Part shown: in pieces, positions 1 through 9,085 of the stretch | How positions within the stretch are numbered: the first letter of the stretch is position 1 | How the letters are laid out: each line of letters opens with the position of its first letter | NCBI RefSeq assembly: GCF_003226345.1 | Contig: NZ_PDOF01000001.1 | Span: forward strand, 1,488,001-1,552,000 | Length of the DNA stretch: 64,000 nt | DNA from: Alteribacter lacisalsi | GTDB taxonomy: Bacteria; Bacillota; Bacilli; Bacillales; Salisediminibacteriaceae | Direction of reading: 5' to 3' | Made by a program: the position numbers and the translations under genes | The notes under the pieces: model-generated | What the model saw: only the letters and a program-made list of their open reading frames with translations | The model's database searches: none | Told to the model about the DNA's origin: nothing

Positions 1-633
1 ATCTTCCTCTCCGAGGTGGACAGTACTCGTTTTTGAGGCAATCCATTCATCAAGAAGGGGCCGCAGACTGCTTCTGAATCGGTCTGACATCTTCCTGATC
101 TGCTGAAGTGTCACGAGGGGCAGTGACTCAAACACAGCAAACACGTCCTGAAGAAGACGTGCGGTTGCTTCAGCGTCACTGTCAGCCCTGTGGGGCTGGT
201 CGTGCCCGATATCAAATTCATCACTCAGCTGTGTGAGCTTAAAGCCATCTGCGGTCGGATATGCCATCCGGGCAAGTTCCACGGTGTCAAGAACCGGACC
301 TTCAAACAGGGCATAGCCTGCTGCTTCAAGCTCATCATTTACAAATGTCAGATCAAAGTTCACGTTGTGCGCCACAAAAAACGCACCATCAAGCTTCTCT
401 AAAAGTTCGGGTGCCACCTCACCAAAAGACGGGGCATCTTTAACCATGCTGCCGTCAATCTGAGTAAGGGACTGGATAAACGGAGGAATTTCCTGTTCGG
501 GGTTCAGATAGCTCATAAATCGCTCTGTAATCTCTTTGCCCTCCATTACGACAAAGGCAAGCTGAATAATTCTGTCTCCCCGTTTATATGACACCCCCGT
601 GGTTTCCGCATCCAGTATAACAAACCGTTTCAT
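1..633 (-). CDS. dinG: DinG family helicase/exonuclease, N-terminal part (cut by window edge)
   Basis: The first 211 codons are present; the rest lies beyond the window edge. The start ATG at 633 follows a GGAGG box. The visible part is an epsilon-type DEDD 3'-5' exonuclease domain: it opens with VILDAETTG (first acidic pair), continues with AHNVNFD, and has the HRADSDAEAT block near its end. In Bacilli this exonuclease domain is fused to a DinG superfamily-2 helicase, and dinG is followed by the pan genes in B. subtilis, which supports the name. The helicase domain itself is not visible here, so a stand-alone epsilon-like exonuclease cannot be excluded. Confidence 0.85.
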   Translation of the reverse strand, partial: MKRFVILDAETTGVSYKRGDRIIQLAFVVMEGKEITERFMSYLNPEQEIPPFIQSLTQIDGSMVKDAPSFGEVAPELLEKLDGAFFVAHNVNFDLTFVNDELEAAGYALFEGPVLDTVELARMAYPTADGFKLTQLSDEFDIGHDQPHRADSDAEATARLLQDVFAVFESLPLVTLQQIRKMSDRFRSSLRPLLDEWIASKTSTVHLGEED

Positions 634-659
634 TCCTATGTTCCTCCAACTCCCGTGCT

Positions 660-1721
660 TCAAATCTCCGTTTCGCTCAGGCTCTCCAGAAGAGGGTGGC
701 GCAGTTTCTGCGCGTTAACCCCCTTGATGACACGGTTATATTCCTCCGTGTCCCGCCACTTTGTCACCAGCCACAAGTATGAAATCCATATATTTGTGTT
801 ATAAGGCCACAATTGCACAGCTTTACGGAACAACTCGCACGACTCCGTGCGTCTGTCCATAAGTCCCAGGGTCCATGCCTTGCCGTGAAGAACCATCTCA
901 TTTTCAGGTTCATCCCCTGCTAAATGTTCGTAACAGTGAAAGGCGCAGAGAAATTCGCCCTGTTCTTCAAAAGCTGCAGCAAGCGAAAGAATAACCTCTC
1001 TTCCCGGGGCATACTGGACTGCCTCGTACCAGGCTTCATGGGCCAGCGTAACATTTCCGCCCATCAGGCGGCTCTGACCGAGCCAGTAATACGATTCGGC
1101 GTCCGGTTCTGTCTTTACAAAAGATTCAAATGAGGCTGAAGCCAGGTCGTATTTTTCCAGATAAAAATAACAAGTTCCTAAATTATATAACACATCGGGA
1201 TTATTGATAAGTGTGAGTGCTTTTTCAAAGCACATAACCGCTTCCTCCATCTGCCCTGATCTGCCTTTTAAAAGACCAAGTCCGGTATAGGCAAAATGCA
1301 GTTCAGACCTGTCGGCGCTCTGATGGATCACACTCATCAGGGCATCGAGGGCAGCTTCATCACACTCCTCATATACACAGGCGAATCCCAGATACAGAAG
1401 GAGCCTCGTCCGCTGCGGGGATGCGGCCGCTTCCCTTACCAGTTTTTCGATCGCATGTCGGTACATTTCGAGCTGAAAATACCCGAGCCCTTCTGTCGGT
1501 TCTGTTGATTCGGTAAAGGCATAGGGATTCCTGCTTCCTGATCCGATTGTTTCCCTAACTGAGGAGAGAAGCTCATGCTGGATTGTATAAAGATCAAGTA
1601 TCCTGGCATGCTCCTCTTCGAGTTGATCGAGTATGACTGCCTGCTGGGTCTCGGTAAGTTCGTGGTAATGCTCGCCGAGCCAGACGCACGTTTCCTCCCA
1701 TCCCCATGATAAATTGGACAT
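660..1721 (-). CDS. Tetratricopeptide-repeat protein of unknown role
   Basis: A 353-residue soluble protein without signal peptide or membrane segment. Helical repeats of TPR character run from about residue 85 to the end, for example FAYTGLGLLKGRSGQMEEAVM and LYNLGTCYFYLEKYDLAS, a scaffold for protein contacts. The first 60 residues are a separate helical, acidic region. The gene sits between dinG and panD, where B. subtilis has no gene that I recognise. The start at 1721 is set by a run of six G residues seven bases upstream. That ribosome-binding site is the 3' arm of a long inverted repeat (1727-1796), so expression may depend on RNA folding or on the promoter used. Function unknown. Confidence 0.8.
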   Translation of the reverse strand: MSNLSWGWEETCVWLGEHYHELTETQQAVILDQLEEEHARILDLYTIQHELLSSVRETIGSGSRNPYAFTESTEPTEGLGYFQLEMYRHAIEKLVREAAASPQRTRLLLYLGFACVYEECDEAALDALMSVIHQSADRSELHFAYTGLGLLKGRSGQMEEAVMCFEKALTLINNPDVLYNLGTCYFYLEKYDLASASFESFVKTEPDAESYYWLGQSRLMGGNVTLAHEAWYEAVQYAPGREVILSLAAAFEEQGEFLCAFHCYEHLAGDEPENEMVLHGKAWTLGLMDRRTESCELFRKAVQLWPYNTNIWISYLWLVTKWRDTEEYNRVIKGVNAQKLRHPLLESLSETEI

Positions 1722-1726
1722 AAAAA

Positions 1727-1796
1727 TCCCCCCTTTCTTCTGGAACCAAGGTCCGTAAGACCCGTTAATCTAAGTGTTCCTTGAAGAAAGGGGGGA
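1727..1796 (-). promoter_or_regulatory. Inverted repeat burying the RBS of the TPR gene; possible panD terminator
   Basis: TCCCCCCTTTCTTC at 1727-1740 and GAAGAAAGGGGGGA at 1783-1796 are exact complements over 14 bases. The loop adds GGAAC/GTTCC and GGTC/GACC pairs. Read on the minus strand, the 3' arm is the Shine-Dalgarno sequence of the TPR gene and is followed by ATTTTTATG, a short U run that runs into the start codon. The structure could end panD transcripts, block translation of read-through transcripts, or both. Confidence 0.7.
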
Positions 1797-1802
1797 CTAT
1801 AC

Positions 1803-2186
1803 TCAGAAGATGCAGGTAGAAGCTGGTTCAGTGCTCATAAGCTGTGTGATTTCGTTTTTGTCATTAAGGATAGCGACTTTAGGCTGATGCTCTCTCGCAT
1901 CTTCATTTGCGATCCATTGGTATGCGATGATGATGACGCGATCATCAGGCTGAACAAGCCGAGCTGCCGCTCCGTTCAGACAGATCGTCCCGCTTCCTCT
2001 TTTCCCGGGAATTACATAAGTCTCAAGCCGGGCCCCGTTATTGTTATTGACAACCTGTACGCGCTCGTTTGCAAGAACACCGACCGCGTCCATGAGGTCC
2101 TCATCGATTGTGATACTTCCTACATAATTCAGATTGGCTTCGGTGACACGTGCGCGATGAAGCTTGGCACTCATCATATGTCTCAT
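1803..2186 (-). CDS. panD: Aspartate 1-decarboxylase (pyruvoyl enzyme)
   Basis: PanD makes beta-alanine from L-aspartate for pantothenate synthesis. The 127-residue length is normal for the family. The self-processing site is visible as YVGSITID, so cleavage between Gly23 and Ser24 would leave a pyruvoyl group on the new N-terminus of the alpha chain; Tyr-58-type and NGAAARL motifs are also present. An upstream GGAGG lies ten bases before the ATG at 2186; two further in-frame ATGs (codons 4 and 5) are possible starts. It lies downstream of panB-panC but is separated from panC by about 400 bases holding a repeat element. Confidence 0.95.
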   Translation of the reverse strand: MRHMMSAKLHRARVTEANLNYVGSITIDEDLMDAVGVLANERVQVVNNNNGARLETYVIPGKRGSGTICLNGAAARLVQPDDRVIIIAYQWIANEDAREHQPKVAILNDKNEITQLMSTEPASTCIF

Positions 2187-2294
2187 TGCTTTTCATCCTC
2201 CAGTTTAATGATCATGCTGATTTTGTTCTACTGCTGCTTACAAACTTATGGAGCGCAGGGCAGCGGCTCCAGCAAAATAAAACGTGATCTTTTT

Positions 2295-2550
2295 GTTTCG
2301 CTCTTTTCGTAAAGATTGTTATTTTATTACGCTCCAGGCGGGCGCTTACCGCGGGCATCGCTTCAGTCTCCTCGGGAAACTTCTGCTTCTTCCTCTGCCA
2401 GCACAGCTTCGAAGCCTGCTGCGTCGAAGCACCTCGCAGCCTACTCAGGAAGTAAGCGCTGGCAGCTGATGCTATTCCCGCAGGAGTCGCCGCCTTACGC
2501 TCCATATCAAAGATACGAAAAGCAACAATCTATCCAAAACAGCTTTTTTA
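2295..2550. repeat. Intergenic repeat element, family A copy 1
   Basis: This fills the panD-panC gap. The right end, CAACAATCTATCC followed by AAAACAGC (2523-2543), is the reverse complement of the left end of the copy at 48799. The left side carries AAAGATTGTTATTTTATTACGC (in two pieces, 2311-2332). The GC-rich core holds the string CTTCTGCTTCTTCCTCTGCC and CCCGCAGGAGTC, shared with the copy at 48799. Reading frames inside are not conserved between copies, so it is taken as non-coding. Confidence 0.75.
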
Positions 2551-2594
2551 TAGCATTATCTTATATGGCTAATTCGTCAGACTGCTTAGTGCCG

Positions 2595-3437
2595 TCAGGC
2601 AGTGAAAATGATATTATCGATCAGCCTTACTTTTGAAAATCGGACTGCACATGCAAGGAGCAGAGGTTCCCCCGCTTTTACTTGACCGGCTCTTTTCAGT
2701 TCAGGCCACGTACATAACTCCACGTAATCCACCTGTCCGCCTGTTTCTGCAGCAATCCGGCTGCTGCAAACTGCGAGCACGTCCTTAACATCCTCCCCAG
2801 AGAGCATTTGATCGACAGCCGCTTCAAGCGAGCGGTATACCGCCGGTGCTTTTTTGCGTTCTTCCGCAGTAAGATTCACATTTCTGGAGCTTTTTGCCAG
2901 ACCGTCCGGTTCCCGCACCGTCGGAGAAGTTACGATCGTTACCGGGATGTGATAATCCTGTACCATCGTTTCAATAATGGCCGCCTGCTGGGCATCCTTC
3001 TGCCCGAAATAAGCAAAATCCGGCTGTACAATGTTAAACAGCTTAGTCACAACTGCTACAACGCCGTCAAAGTGGCCTGGCCTGCTGGCTCCGCATAATA
3101 TATCTGTTCCTTTTTCCACACGGATCGATGAACTCATCGGCTTCGGATACATTTCATCAGGACCGGGAAGAAAGACCAGATCCGCGCCTGCTTCCTGAGC
3201 AAGGTTCAAATCGTTTTTCTCATTGCGCGGATACGTATCATAATCCTCTCCCGCTCCGAACTGAAGGGGATTGACAAAGATGCTGACCACCACGAACCCG
3301 CAATCCTGTTTCGCACGGCGGATCAGGGAAAGGTGGCCTTCATGAAGAAACCCCATTGTGGGGACAAATCCAATTGTTTGGTTCACGATCCTGGACCGGG
3401 TGCGCCGGACCTCCTCTGTACGGCGTGCTGTAATCAC
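2595..3437 (-). CDS. panC: Pantothenate synthetase
   Basis: PanC joins pantoate and beta-alanine with ATP, the last step of pantothenate synthesis. The nucleotidyltransferase HIGH-type motif is seen in [10 protein letters not shown] (residues 26-35) and the KMSKS-type signature as KSSRN near residue 185; FGQKDAQQ binds the adenylate intermediate in the family. At 280 residues it has the usual length. The start is GTG at 3437, sharing the bases GTGA with the stop codon of panB, a sign of translational coupling. Confidence 0.96.
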   Translation of the reverse strand: MITARRTEEVRRTRSRIVNQTIGFVPTMGFLHEGHLSLIRRAKQDCGFVVVSIFVNPLQFGAGEDYDTYPRNEKNDLNLAQEAGADLVFLPGPDEMYPKPMSSSIRVEKGTDILCGASRPGHFDGVVAVVTKLFNIVQPDFAYFGQKDAQQAAIIETMVQDYHIPVTIVTSPTVREPDGLAKSSRNVNLTAEERKKAPAVYRSLEAAVDQMLSGEDVKDVLAVCSSRIAAETGGQVDYVELCTWPELKRAGQVKAGEPLLLACAVRFSKVRLIDNIIFTA

Positions 3438-4279
3438 GGACGCTCACCAGCCTGACTGTACAAAGCACCGACTTCTTCATCATCCATAAAGAAAGAGTGT
3501 CCTTCTTCCGGAAATGCCCCTGCTTTCACTTCATCTTTATAATCTCTCAGTGCCTTCTCGATTTCCGGTGCAAGATCTGCAAACTTTTTCACAAATTTCG
3601 GTACACGGGTACCGGAATAGCCTATCAGATCGTGCCAGACAAGAACCTGGCCGTCCGTATTTCTGCCTGCTCCGATGCCGATTACCGGAATGGAAAGTCC
3701 GTCTCTCACCCGCTCAGCCACTTGGAGGGGCACACATTCCAGAACCAGCATAAAGGCGCCTGCTTCTTCTGCTTTTTTTGCTTCCCTGATCAGCTTTCCG
3801 GCCTGTTCAGCTGTTTTTCCCTGTACTTTATAGCCCCCGATCACGCCGGCCGACTGCGGTGTTAGTCCAAGGTGAGCCGTAACGGGCACACCTGCCCGGG
3901 TCAAGGCGTGAATGACATCAAGAACTTCATTTCCGCCTTCCACTTTTACTGCATGAGCGCCGCCTTCCTGCATAAGCCGGCAGGCATTGCCAAGAGCAAG
4001 ATCGAGCGAGCCGTGATAGCTCATAAAGGGCATATCAGCCACCGTAAAAGTGCCTATTGCTCCTCGTCTGACTGCCCGTGTGTGCAGGATCATGTCCTCC
4101 ATCGTGACAGGTACGGTTGAATCGTAGCCCAGTGCGGTCATTCCGACGCTGTCTCCGACCAGAAGAAGATCGATTCCTGCAGTTTCCGCATGTTTAGCCG
4201 AAGGGGCATCGTAAGCAGTAACCATTGCAATTTTTTCCCCGTTTTGTTTCATTGTTCTAAAATCAGCTGTGCTTTTCAT
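3434..4279 (-). CDS. panB: 3-methyl-2-oxobutanoate hydroxymethyltransferase
   Basis: PanB transfers a hydroxymethyl group from methylene-tetrahydrofolate to ketoisovalerate, giving ketopantoate. Metal- and substrate-binding segments [21 protein letters not shown] and GIGAGR are all present. The frame stays open upstream to 4372, but the ATG at 4279 (MKSTADF) has a GGGGAGG box eight bases ahead and gives the family length of 281 residues, so it is preferred. It leads the panB-panC pair, with panD farther downstream. Confidence 0.95.
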   Translation of the reverse strand: MKSTADFRTMKQNGEKIAMVTAYDAPSAKHAETAGIDLLLVGDSVGMTALGYDSTVPVTMEDMILHTRAVRRGAIGTFTVADMPFMSYHGSLDLALGNACRLMQEGGAHAVKVEGGNEVLDVIHALTRAGVPVTAHLGLTPQSAGVIGGYKVQGKTAEQAGKLIREAKKAEEAGAFMLVLECVPLQVAERVRDGLSIPVIGIGAGRNTDGQVLVWHDLIGYSGTRVPKFVKKFADLAPEIEKALRDYKDEVKAGAFPEEGHSFFMDDEEVGALYSQAGERP

Positions 4280-4384
4280 ATTGCTTCCTCCCCAATACAT
4301 GGTTTTTCCGCCCGAAGGCAGGACTGCTGCATGAAGAAGAAAACGCTCAGGCTGGTTCAGCCCGCTGCTCATATCCAGCCGTGC

Positions 4385-4414
4385 AAAAAACCTTCTTCCG
4401 GTTACAGAAGAAGG
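4385..4414 (-). terminator. Intrinsic terminator between birA and panB
   Basis: CCTTCTTC at 4391-4398 pairs with GAAGAAGG at 4407-4414 over eight bases, and the minus strand continues with six U. It is about 105 bases before panB and 250 bases after the birA stop, so it could end the birA transcript or act in a panB leader. Confidence 0.65.
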
Positions 4415-4422
4415 CAGCTCCG

Positions 4423-4450
4423 AAAAAACACCGGTGGTTCCGGTGCGTTT
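4423..4450. terminator. Second hairpin with A/T flanks upstream of panB
   Basis: CACCGG (4429-4434), loop TGGTT, CCGGTG (4440-4445), with six A before it and five T after it. It looks like a terminator in both directions and stands next to the hairpin at 4391-4414. From here to 4668 no gene is seen; the minus strand at 4639 carries TATACT, a possible -10 box without a convincing -35. Confidence 0.5.
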
Positions 4451-4668
4451 TTCATATGAACGTTCCTTCTGTCCCTGTCTGTCAGAACCGCCATTTTGCC
4501 GGTTCCCCTTTGGATCAAGGCAGACTGATAATGCTTTTCAATCATTTTACAGGCTCTGTGCACCATCATTAACGATATCGGTACAATCAGGACTTAACGG
4601 TACAGTTCTTAGAGAAGATACTGTCCATTGTCAGTATAGCAGAGATTGCATCTTATTTGTGGCTGTTT

Positions 4669-5628
4669 TCAGACTTCGATGTCGGCAGAATAAATGTGGT
4701 GAAGCTTACCGTCTTTTGTCCGCAGAAGGAGTACTCCCGCGTCATCAATGCCGACTGCCACACCTTTTAGTGTCTCTCTTGGTGTTCTGGCGGTAATTTC
4801 CTTTCCCATAGTCAGCGCATGGGCTTCCCATAACGGTTTAACAGATGAGAAACCTTCTTTCAGAAACATCCGGTACAGCCAGTCCCATTCCTTTAAAATA
4901 GCCTCCAGCACATCGGTGCGGCTCACTTTTTCTCCTTTTTCAAGCCGGAGGGATGTGGCAATATCAGCAAGTTCATCAGGAAAATAATCCTGATTCACAT
5001 TCAGCCCCAGTCCGACGATAATCGCGTGTACCCGATCCGGTTCAGCCTGCATCTCAGTAAGAATCCCTGCCGCTTTCCGGCCGTTGAACAGAATATCATT
5101 CGGCCATTTGATTTCCGGGTCCAGCCCCAGTGATTCCTTAATCCCCCTCACCACCGCGACAGCGGTCAGAAGCGTGAGCTGCGGGGCACTTCTTACTTCA
5201 ATATCCGGCCTCAAAATGAGACTCATCCAGATGCCTGTTTCGGGAGGTGAGTGCCATTGGCGCCCGAGACGGCCTTTCCCTTTTGTCTGCTCATCAGCCA
5301 GAACAATCGTTCCTTCTTCCGCCTGCTCGCTGGCTAAAAGGTGGGCTGTTTCCTGTGTGGAATGAATGGACGGGTAATGAAGGATGTCTTTTACAAAGGA
5401 TGGTTCCGGCAGGCGGGATTTCAGCTGGTGCACACTGAGTGTGTCCGGCTCACCGGCCAGCCGGTAACCTTTTTTCGGAGCGGCTTCCACTGTGTATCCT
5501 TCTTTCCGAAGCGCATCAATATGCTTCCAGACCGCTGTACGCGAGCATCCGAGCTGGTCACTGATTTTTTCTCCGCTCACAAACTCTCCTTCACCTGTTC
5601 TCAGCAGCGACAATAGTGTGGATTTCAT
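4669..5628 (-). CDS. birA: Biotin-protein ligase / biotin operon repressor
   Basis: BirA charges biotin to biotinyl-AMP, attaches it to acetyl-CoA carboxylase and represses biotin genes. An N-terminal helix-turn-helix is seen at about residues 15-45 (SGEKISDQLGCSRTAVWKHI), so it is the regulatory two-function type. The catalytic core has the biotin loop GKGRLGRQW and KWPNDI; a C-terminal SH3-like domain closes the 319 residues. The ATG at 5628 overlaps the cca stop by four bases (ATGA). Confidence 0.96.
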   Translation of the reverse strand: MKSTLLSLLRTGEGEFVSGEKISDQLGCSRTAVWKHIDALRKEGYTVEAAPKKGYRLAGEPDTLSVHQLKSRLPEPSFVKDILHYPSIHSTQETAHLLASEQAEEGTIVLADEQTKGKGRLGRQWHSPPETGIWMSLILRPDIEVRSAPQLTLLTAVAVVRGIKESLGLDPEIKWPNDILFNGRKAAGILTEMQAEPDRVHAIIVGLGLNVNQDYFPDELADIATSLRLEKGEKVSRTDVLEAILKEWDWLYRMFLKEGFSSVKPLWEAHALTMGKEITARTPRETLKGVAVGIDDAGVLLLRTKDGKLHHIYSADIEV

Positions 5629-6797
5629 TTAGGAACTTCCTTTCGTATGTAATCAAGTAAAGTGCTCTCCTCATTTGGAAGCTCGCTTCTTACGACGGCT
5701 TTTTCGATTTGTTTCAGCGTTTTGCCGATCCATTTTCCATCACTGATGGCGAATGTATCAATCAGCAGCCTGCCATTCACCGCCAGGTCTTTTTTTGACT
5801 TTATTGGAAGCTCATGATACCGGAGGAGAACCGCTTCCGTTTGAGGCTCCTCCCCCCTCCACAATGCGCGGATCCGTTCACAGGGCATGGCCAGTTCTTC
5901 TCCTGCCTTGTACAGATTCACGTTCGTCCAGCCGTCGGAAATTATAGAGGAAAGGACTTCCTGCATTACACTTACCTGTTTTTTCAGACGGCTGCTTCTT
6001 TTTGCCTTCGAGAGCCGGCGGGAACTTACCTCCGGGTCATTTATACCAGCGGCAATAAACCAGAACATCGCTTTTCCTTCTGTCAGGAATGGTGCAGGAG
6101 ACTGCTGAAGTTTTTTCAGCCACACCTGCCTGTCAGTAAAAAGCGGCTCCAGATGAGCAGCAGGCGGACTGTTCAGAAAATAAATAAGATCCCGTTCACA
6201 AAGGGCACTTCCGAGCATCTTCTCAAGCTCTGCTCCTTTACGCTCAAAGGCTGTTACAGCGAGTTGAAAAGCATACTTTCTGATTGCCTGTTCAAGATCT
6301 GCATGTATTGTAAATGAGTACTTAACGGCAAACCTGATCGCCCGTAACACTCTCAGCGGATCTTCTTTCAAACGTTGCTCCGGATCACCGACAGCACGCA
6401 GAATCCGGTTATCCAGATCTGCCCGGCCGTTAAACGGATCAAGAATCGTGCCTTCTTTCGTTTCAGCCATGGCATTGACTGTAAAATCCCGGAGAGCCAG
6501 ATCCTCCAGAATACAGTTTTTTCGGGAACCGGGAAGGGATTTAAATGTGGAAACCTCAGTGACGGTTCCTTTACCTGAGGGGATGAGCACAGTACCATTC
6601 TGCATGCCGGCGTCAACAGATGCAGGAAAAATCCCCATTATCTGTTCAGGAGAAGCACTGGACGCCACATCAACGTCATGCACAGGCTGGTTCAAAAGCC
6701 TGTCTCTTACGGCTCCGCCTACAATATACGCATCATAGCCATAACGGTGCAGAGTATCCATAATTTTCAGTGCATCTGATTTTACTGAACCGCTCAT
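5625..6797 (-). CDS. cca: CCA-adding tRNA nucleotidyltransferase
   Basis: Adds or repairs the 3'-CCA of tRNA. The class II nucleotidyltransferase head is clear: YIVGGAVRDRLL, then HDVDVA carrying the two catalytic Asp, and LRDFTVNAMA; the RNA-binding neck follows with EDPLRVLRAIRFA. The frame is open to 6902, but ATG 6797 (MSGSVKSDA) has AAGGTGA at a good distance and begins four bases after the bshA stop; it gives 390 residues, close to the B. subtilis enzyme. Confidence 0.95.
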   Translation of the reverse strand: MSGSVKSDALKIMDTLHRYGYDAYIVGGAVRDRLLNQPVHDVDVASSASPEQIMGIFPASVDAGMQNGTVLIPSGKGTVTEVSTFKSLPGSRKNCILEDLALRDFTVNAMAETKEGTILDPFNGRADLDNRILRAVGDPEQRLKEDPLRVLRAIRFAVKYSFTIHADLEQAIRKYAFQLAVTAFERKGAELEKMLGSALCERDLIYFLNSPPAAHLEPLFTDRQVWLKKLQQSPAPFLTEGKAMFWFIAAGINDPEVSSRRLSKAKRSSRLKKQVSVMQEVLSSIISDGWTNVNLYKAGEELAMPCERIRALWRGEEPQTEAVLLRYHELPIKSKKDLAVNGRLLIDTFAISDGKWIGKTLKQIEKAVVRSELPNEESTLLDYIRKEVPK

Positions 6798-6801
6798 CTC
6801 T

Positions 6802-7941
6802 TCACCTTTCCCTTTGACCGAGAGTTCTTTCATAGAGTTCCTCATACTGGCGCACGACTCTATCCTTATGAAATACACTATTTGCCCGTTCTTTAGCAGC
6901 ATCGCCCATTTTTTTCAGCAGAGCAGGATCTCTCAGAAGATCGACTGCTTTTAGGGCGACTTCATCCGTGTCACCAAGTTCACATATATAGCCGCATTCT
7001 CCATCAGTAATCACTTCCGGTATGCCGCCGATCCTCGATCCGATAACAGGTACGCCGCAGGCCATTGCTTCGAGCAGCACGAGTCCGAAGCTTTCCTTTT
7101 CACTGAGAAGCAGTTTCAGATCGCTCATGGCCAGAAGTTCTGCTACACGCTTCTGGTTCCCGAGAAAACGGACATGATCATCAAGGCCGAGCCTTGAGAC
7201 CAGGTCTCTTACGACCGGCTGCTCCGGTCCGTCTCCGATCAGAAGAAGTTTGGCAGGAATCTGCTCCCTTATTTTTGCAAAACTGCTCACCACGTCCGGA
7301 ACACGTTTGACTTTACGGAAATTACTCACATGTACGAGCACTTTTTCCTCTGCATTGATACCGAACTCTTCCTTCAGACACGGGCTGCTCTGCGGGCGGT
7401 ATACCCGGTCATCAATGAAATTGTACACGGTTTCAATTGGTTTTTCTGTGCCCAGAAGGTCCCTTGTCTGCCGGATCAGATCATCAGACACAGCTGTAAC
7501 CGTGTCAGAGCGTTCGATGCCGAAACGGATCATGTCAGAGAGGGAGGGATCGTACCCGAGAACCGTGATGTCTGTCCCGTGAAGTGTGGTAACGACTTTC
7601 AGCCTGTTACCGGTCATTTCCTTGGCTAAATGGGCACTGATCGCATGAGGTACAGCGTAGTGAACATGGAGCAGATCAAGGGATTCACGCTTGGCGACTT
7701 CGGCCATTTTACTCGCCAGGGCCAGATCATATGGCGGATACTGAAACACGGAATACTGATTCACCTGCACTTCATGAAAATAAATGTTAGCTTTCACATT
7801 TTCCAGACGGAATGGAAGACTCGACGTAATAAAATGAACCTCATGGCCCCGTTCTGCCAGGCTTTTCCCAAGCTCCGCCGCAACAACGCCGGATCCTCCT
7901 ACCGTTGGGTAGCAGGTGATCCCGATTTTCAACTTATTCAT
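6802..7941 (-). CDS. bshA: Bacillithiol synthase step 1: N-acetyl-glucosaminyl malate synthase
   Basis: A GT4 glycosyltransferase that joins UDP-GlcNAc and L-malate in bacillithiol synthesis. It opens with [16 protein letters not shown], the typical BshA start, and carries LLIGDGPE and the EX7E motif [13 protein letters not shown] at 7956 is in frame, but ATG 7941 matches known BshA N-termini and gives 379 residues. It overlaps the 3' end of bshB1 by eight bases, so the two are coupled. ypdA, for the matching disulfide reductase, lies at 58.4 kb. Confidence 0.95.
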   Translation of the reverse strand: MNKLKIGITCYPTVGGSGVVAAELGKSLAERGHEVHFITSSLPFRLENVKANIYFHEVQVNQYSVFQYPPYDLALASKMAEVAKRESLDLLHVHYAVPHAISAHLAKEMTGNRLKVVTTLHGTDITVLGYDPSLSDMIRFGIERSDTVTAVSDDLIRQTRDLLGTEKPIETVYNFIDDRVYRPQSSPCLKEEFGINAEEKVLVHVSNFRKVKRVPDVVSSFAKIREQIPAKLLLIGDGPEQPVVRDLVSRLGLDDHVRFLGNQKRVAELLAMSDLKLLLSEKESFGLVLLEAMACGVPVIGSRIGGIPEVITDGECGYICELGDTDEVALKAVDLLRDPALLKKMGDAAKERANSVFHKDRVVRQYEELYERTLGQRER

Positions 7942-8653
7942 GTCTCTCACGTCCAAACACGTTTGTCATGGCAAGGGGACGGTCACTCGTGAATCCTTCT
8001 CCGTACCGGACACCAATCAGCTGCCCGGTAACGTGTTCACGGGACCGCACCCGCTCAATATATTCATCTGTCAGCGGCGTTTTTACCGAGTCAGGTCCGT
8101 AGTGAAACTGGCTTTTATAAGCGCGGAGGGCATCAAGCTTCCGGTCGATTACATTGGATATATCCATAACGATTCCGGGCTCAGTAAATCCATTAATCTG
8201 ATAATACCAGAACGCCTCCGGACGGAAAGGAGAACCTGACTCGGGCTCATAGTTTTTTATACCTGCGTTAAAGACCGCCTCCTTAACCAGAATTCCTGTT
8301 TCTGTATGGTCAGGGTGACGGTCGTTAATGCCAGGTGCAAACACAAAGCGGGGCCTCAGTTCCCTGATCCTCGCTGTCAGTGTCCGGATAATAGTATCAC
8401 TGAAGCCTGATAGACCCCTGTCGGGAAAATTAAGCTGAACAAGATCTGATACACCAAGTAAATCAGCTGCTTTGGCAGCCTCCTCCTGTCTTGTCTCCAC
8501 GGTGCCGTTGGAGGACAATTCTGCTCTGGTGAGATTCAGAATGACTGCCCGGTATCCCAGGTTTGTATGAACGGCAATGGTGCCTCCCATGCCGATTTCC
8601 ACATCATCGGGATGAGCCCCAATAGCCAGAATATCTGTCCCGGTCTTAATCAT
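7934..8653 (-). CDS. bshB1: Bacillithiol step 2: GlcNAc-malate deacetylase
   Basis: A zinc-dependent LmbE-family deacetylase that converts GlcNAc-malate to GlcN-malate. Metal-binding motifs are [13 protein letters not shown] near the N-terminus and DRHPDH in the middle. In-frame starts exist at 8677 (TTG), 8665 and 8653; the last has AAGGATGG about eight bases ahead and matches the family start, giving 239 residues. Its start lies inside the last codons of mgsA, and its end inside bshA. Confidence 0.94.
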   Translation of the reverse strand: MIKTGTDILAIGAHPDDVEIGMGGTIAVHTNLGYRAVILNLTRAELSSNGTVETRQEEAAKAADLLGVSDLVQLNFPDRGLSGFSDTIIRTLTARIRELRPRFVFAPGINDRHPDHTETGILVKEAVFNAGIKNYEPESGSPFRPEAFWYYQINGFTEPGIVMDISNVIDRKLDALRAYKSQFHYGPDSVKTPLTDEYIERVRSREHVTGQLIGVRYGEGFTSDRPLAMTNVFGRERHE

Positions 8654-9065
8654 CTTTTGTTCCATCCTTTTTTTCAATTACATTTCGCCAGGATAAATCG
8701 CCCCGTTCCAACCCTTTAAGCAGAATCTCTCCTGTTGCAATGTTGGTTGCAAGCGGCACCTTGTACACATCACACAGACGGATTAGTGCTGAAATATCCG
8801 GTTCGTGCGGCTGAGCTGTGAGCGGATCTTTAAAAAAGAGCACCAGATCCATTTCATTAACGGCTATCATAGCGCCAATCTGCTGATCTCCTCCCATTGG
8901 GCCCGACTGATAACGATGGACCTGAAGATTTGTTTCATTCATAACACGTTTTCCGGTCGTACCGGTCGAAAACAGCCGGTGGTCCTTGAGAATTGGTTCA
9001 AATGCGACAGCAAACTGGACCATTTCATCTTTTTTCTGATCGTGTGCGATGAGCGCGATATTCAT
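8646..9065 (-). CDS. mgsA: Methylglyoxal synthase
   Basis: Converts dihydroxyacetone phosphate to methylglyoxal, a phosphate-releasing glycolytic bypass. The phosphate loop STGTTG, the [11 protein letters not shown] stretch and the catalytic Asp in [11 protein letters not shown] are present; 139 residues is normal. The gene stands directly before bshB1 and bshA, whose product bacillithiol takes part in methylglyoxal detoxification in Bacilli, so production and defence are in one chain of genes, as in B. subtilis. Confidence 0.96.
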   Translation of the reverse strand: MNIALIAHDQKKDEMVQFAVAFEPILKDHRLFSTGTTGKRVMNETNLQVHRYQSGPMGGDQQIGAMIAVNEMDLVLFFKDPLTAQPHEPDISALIRLCDVYKVPLATNIATGEILLKGLERGDLSWRNVIEKKDGTKDD

Positions 9066-9085
9066 ATGATTCCCCCCTGCCGTTT

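Noticed and set aside
2212-2636. Overlapping frames of about 100 codons on both strands in the panD-panC gap
   Set aside because: They lie in a repeat element; the frames are not kept in the other copies.
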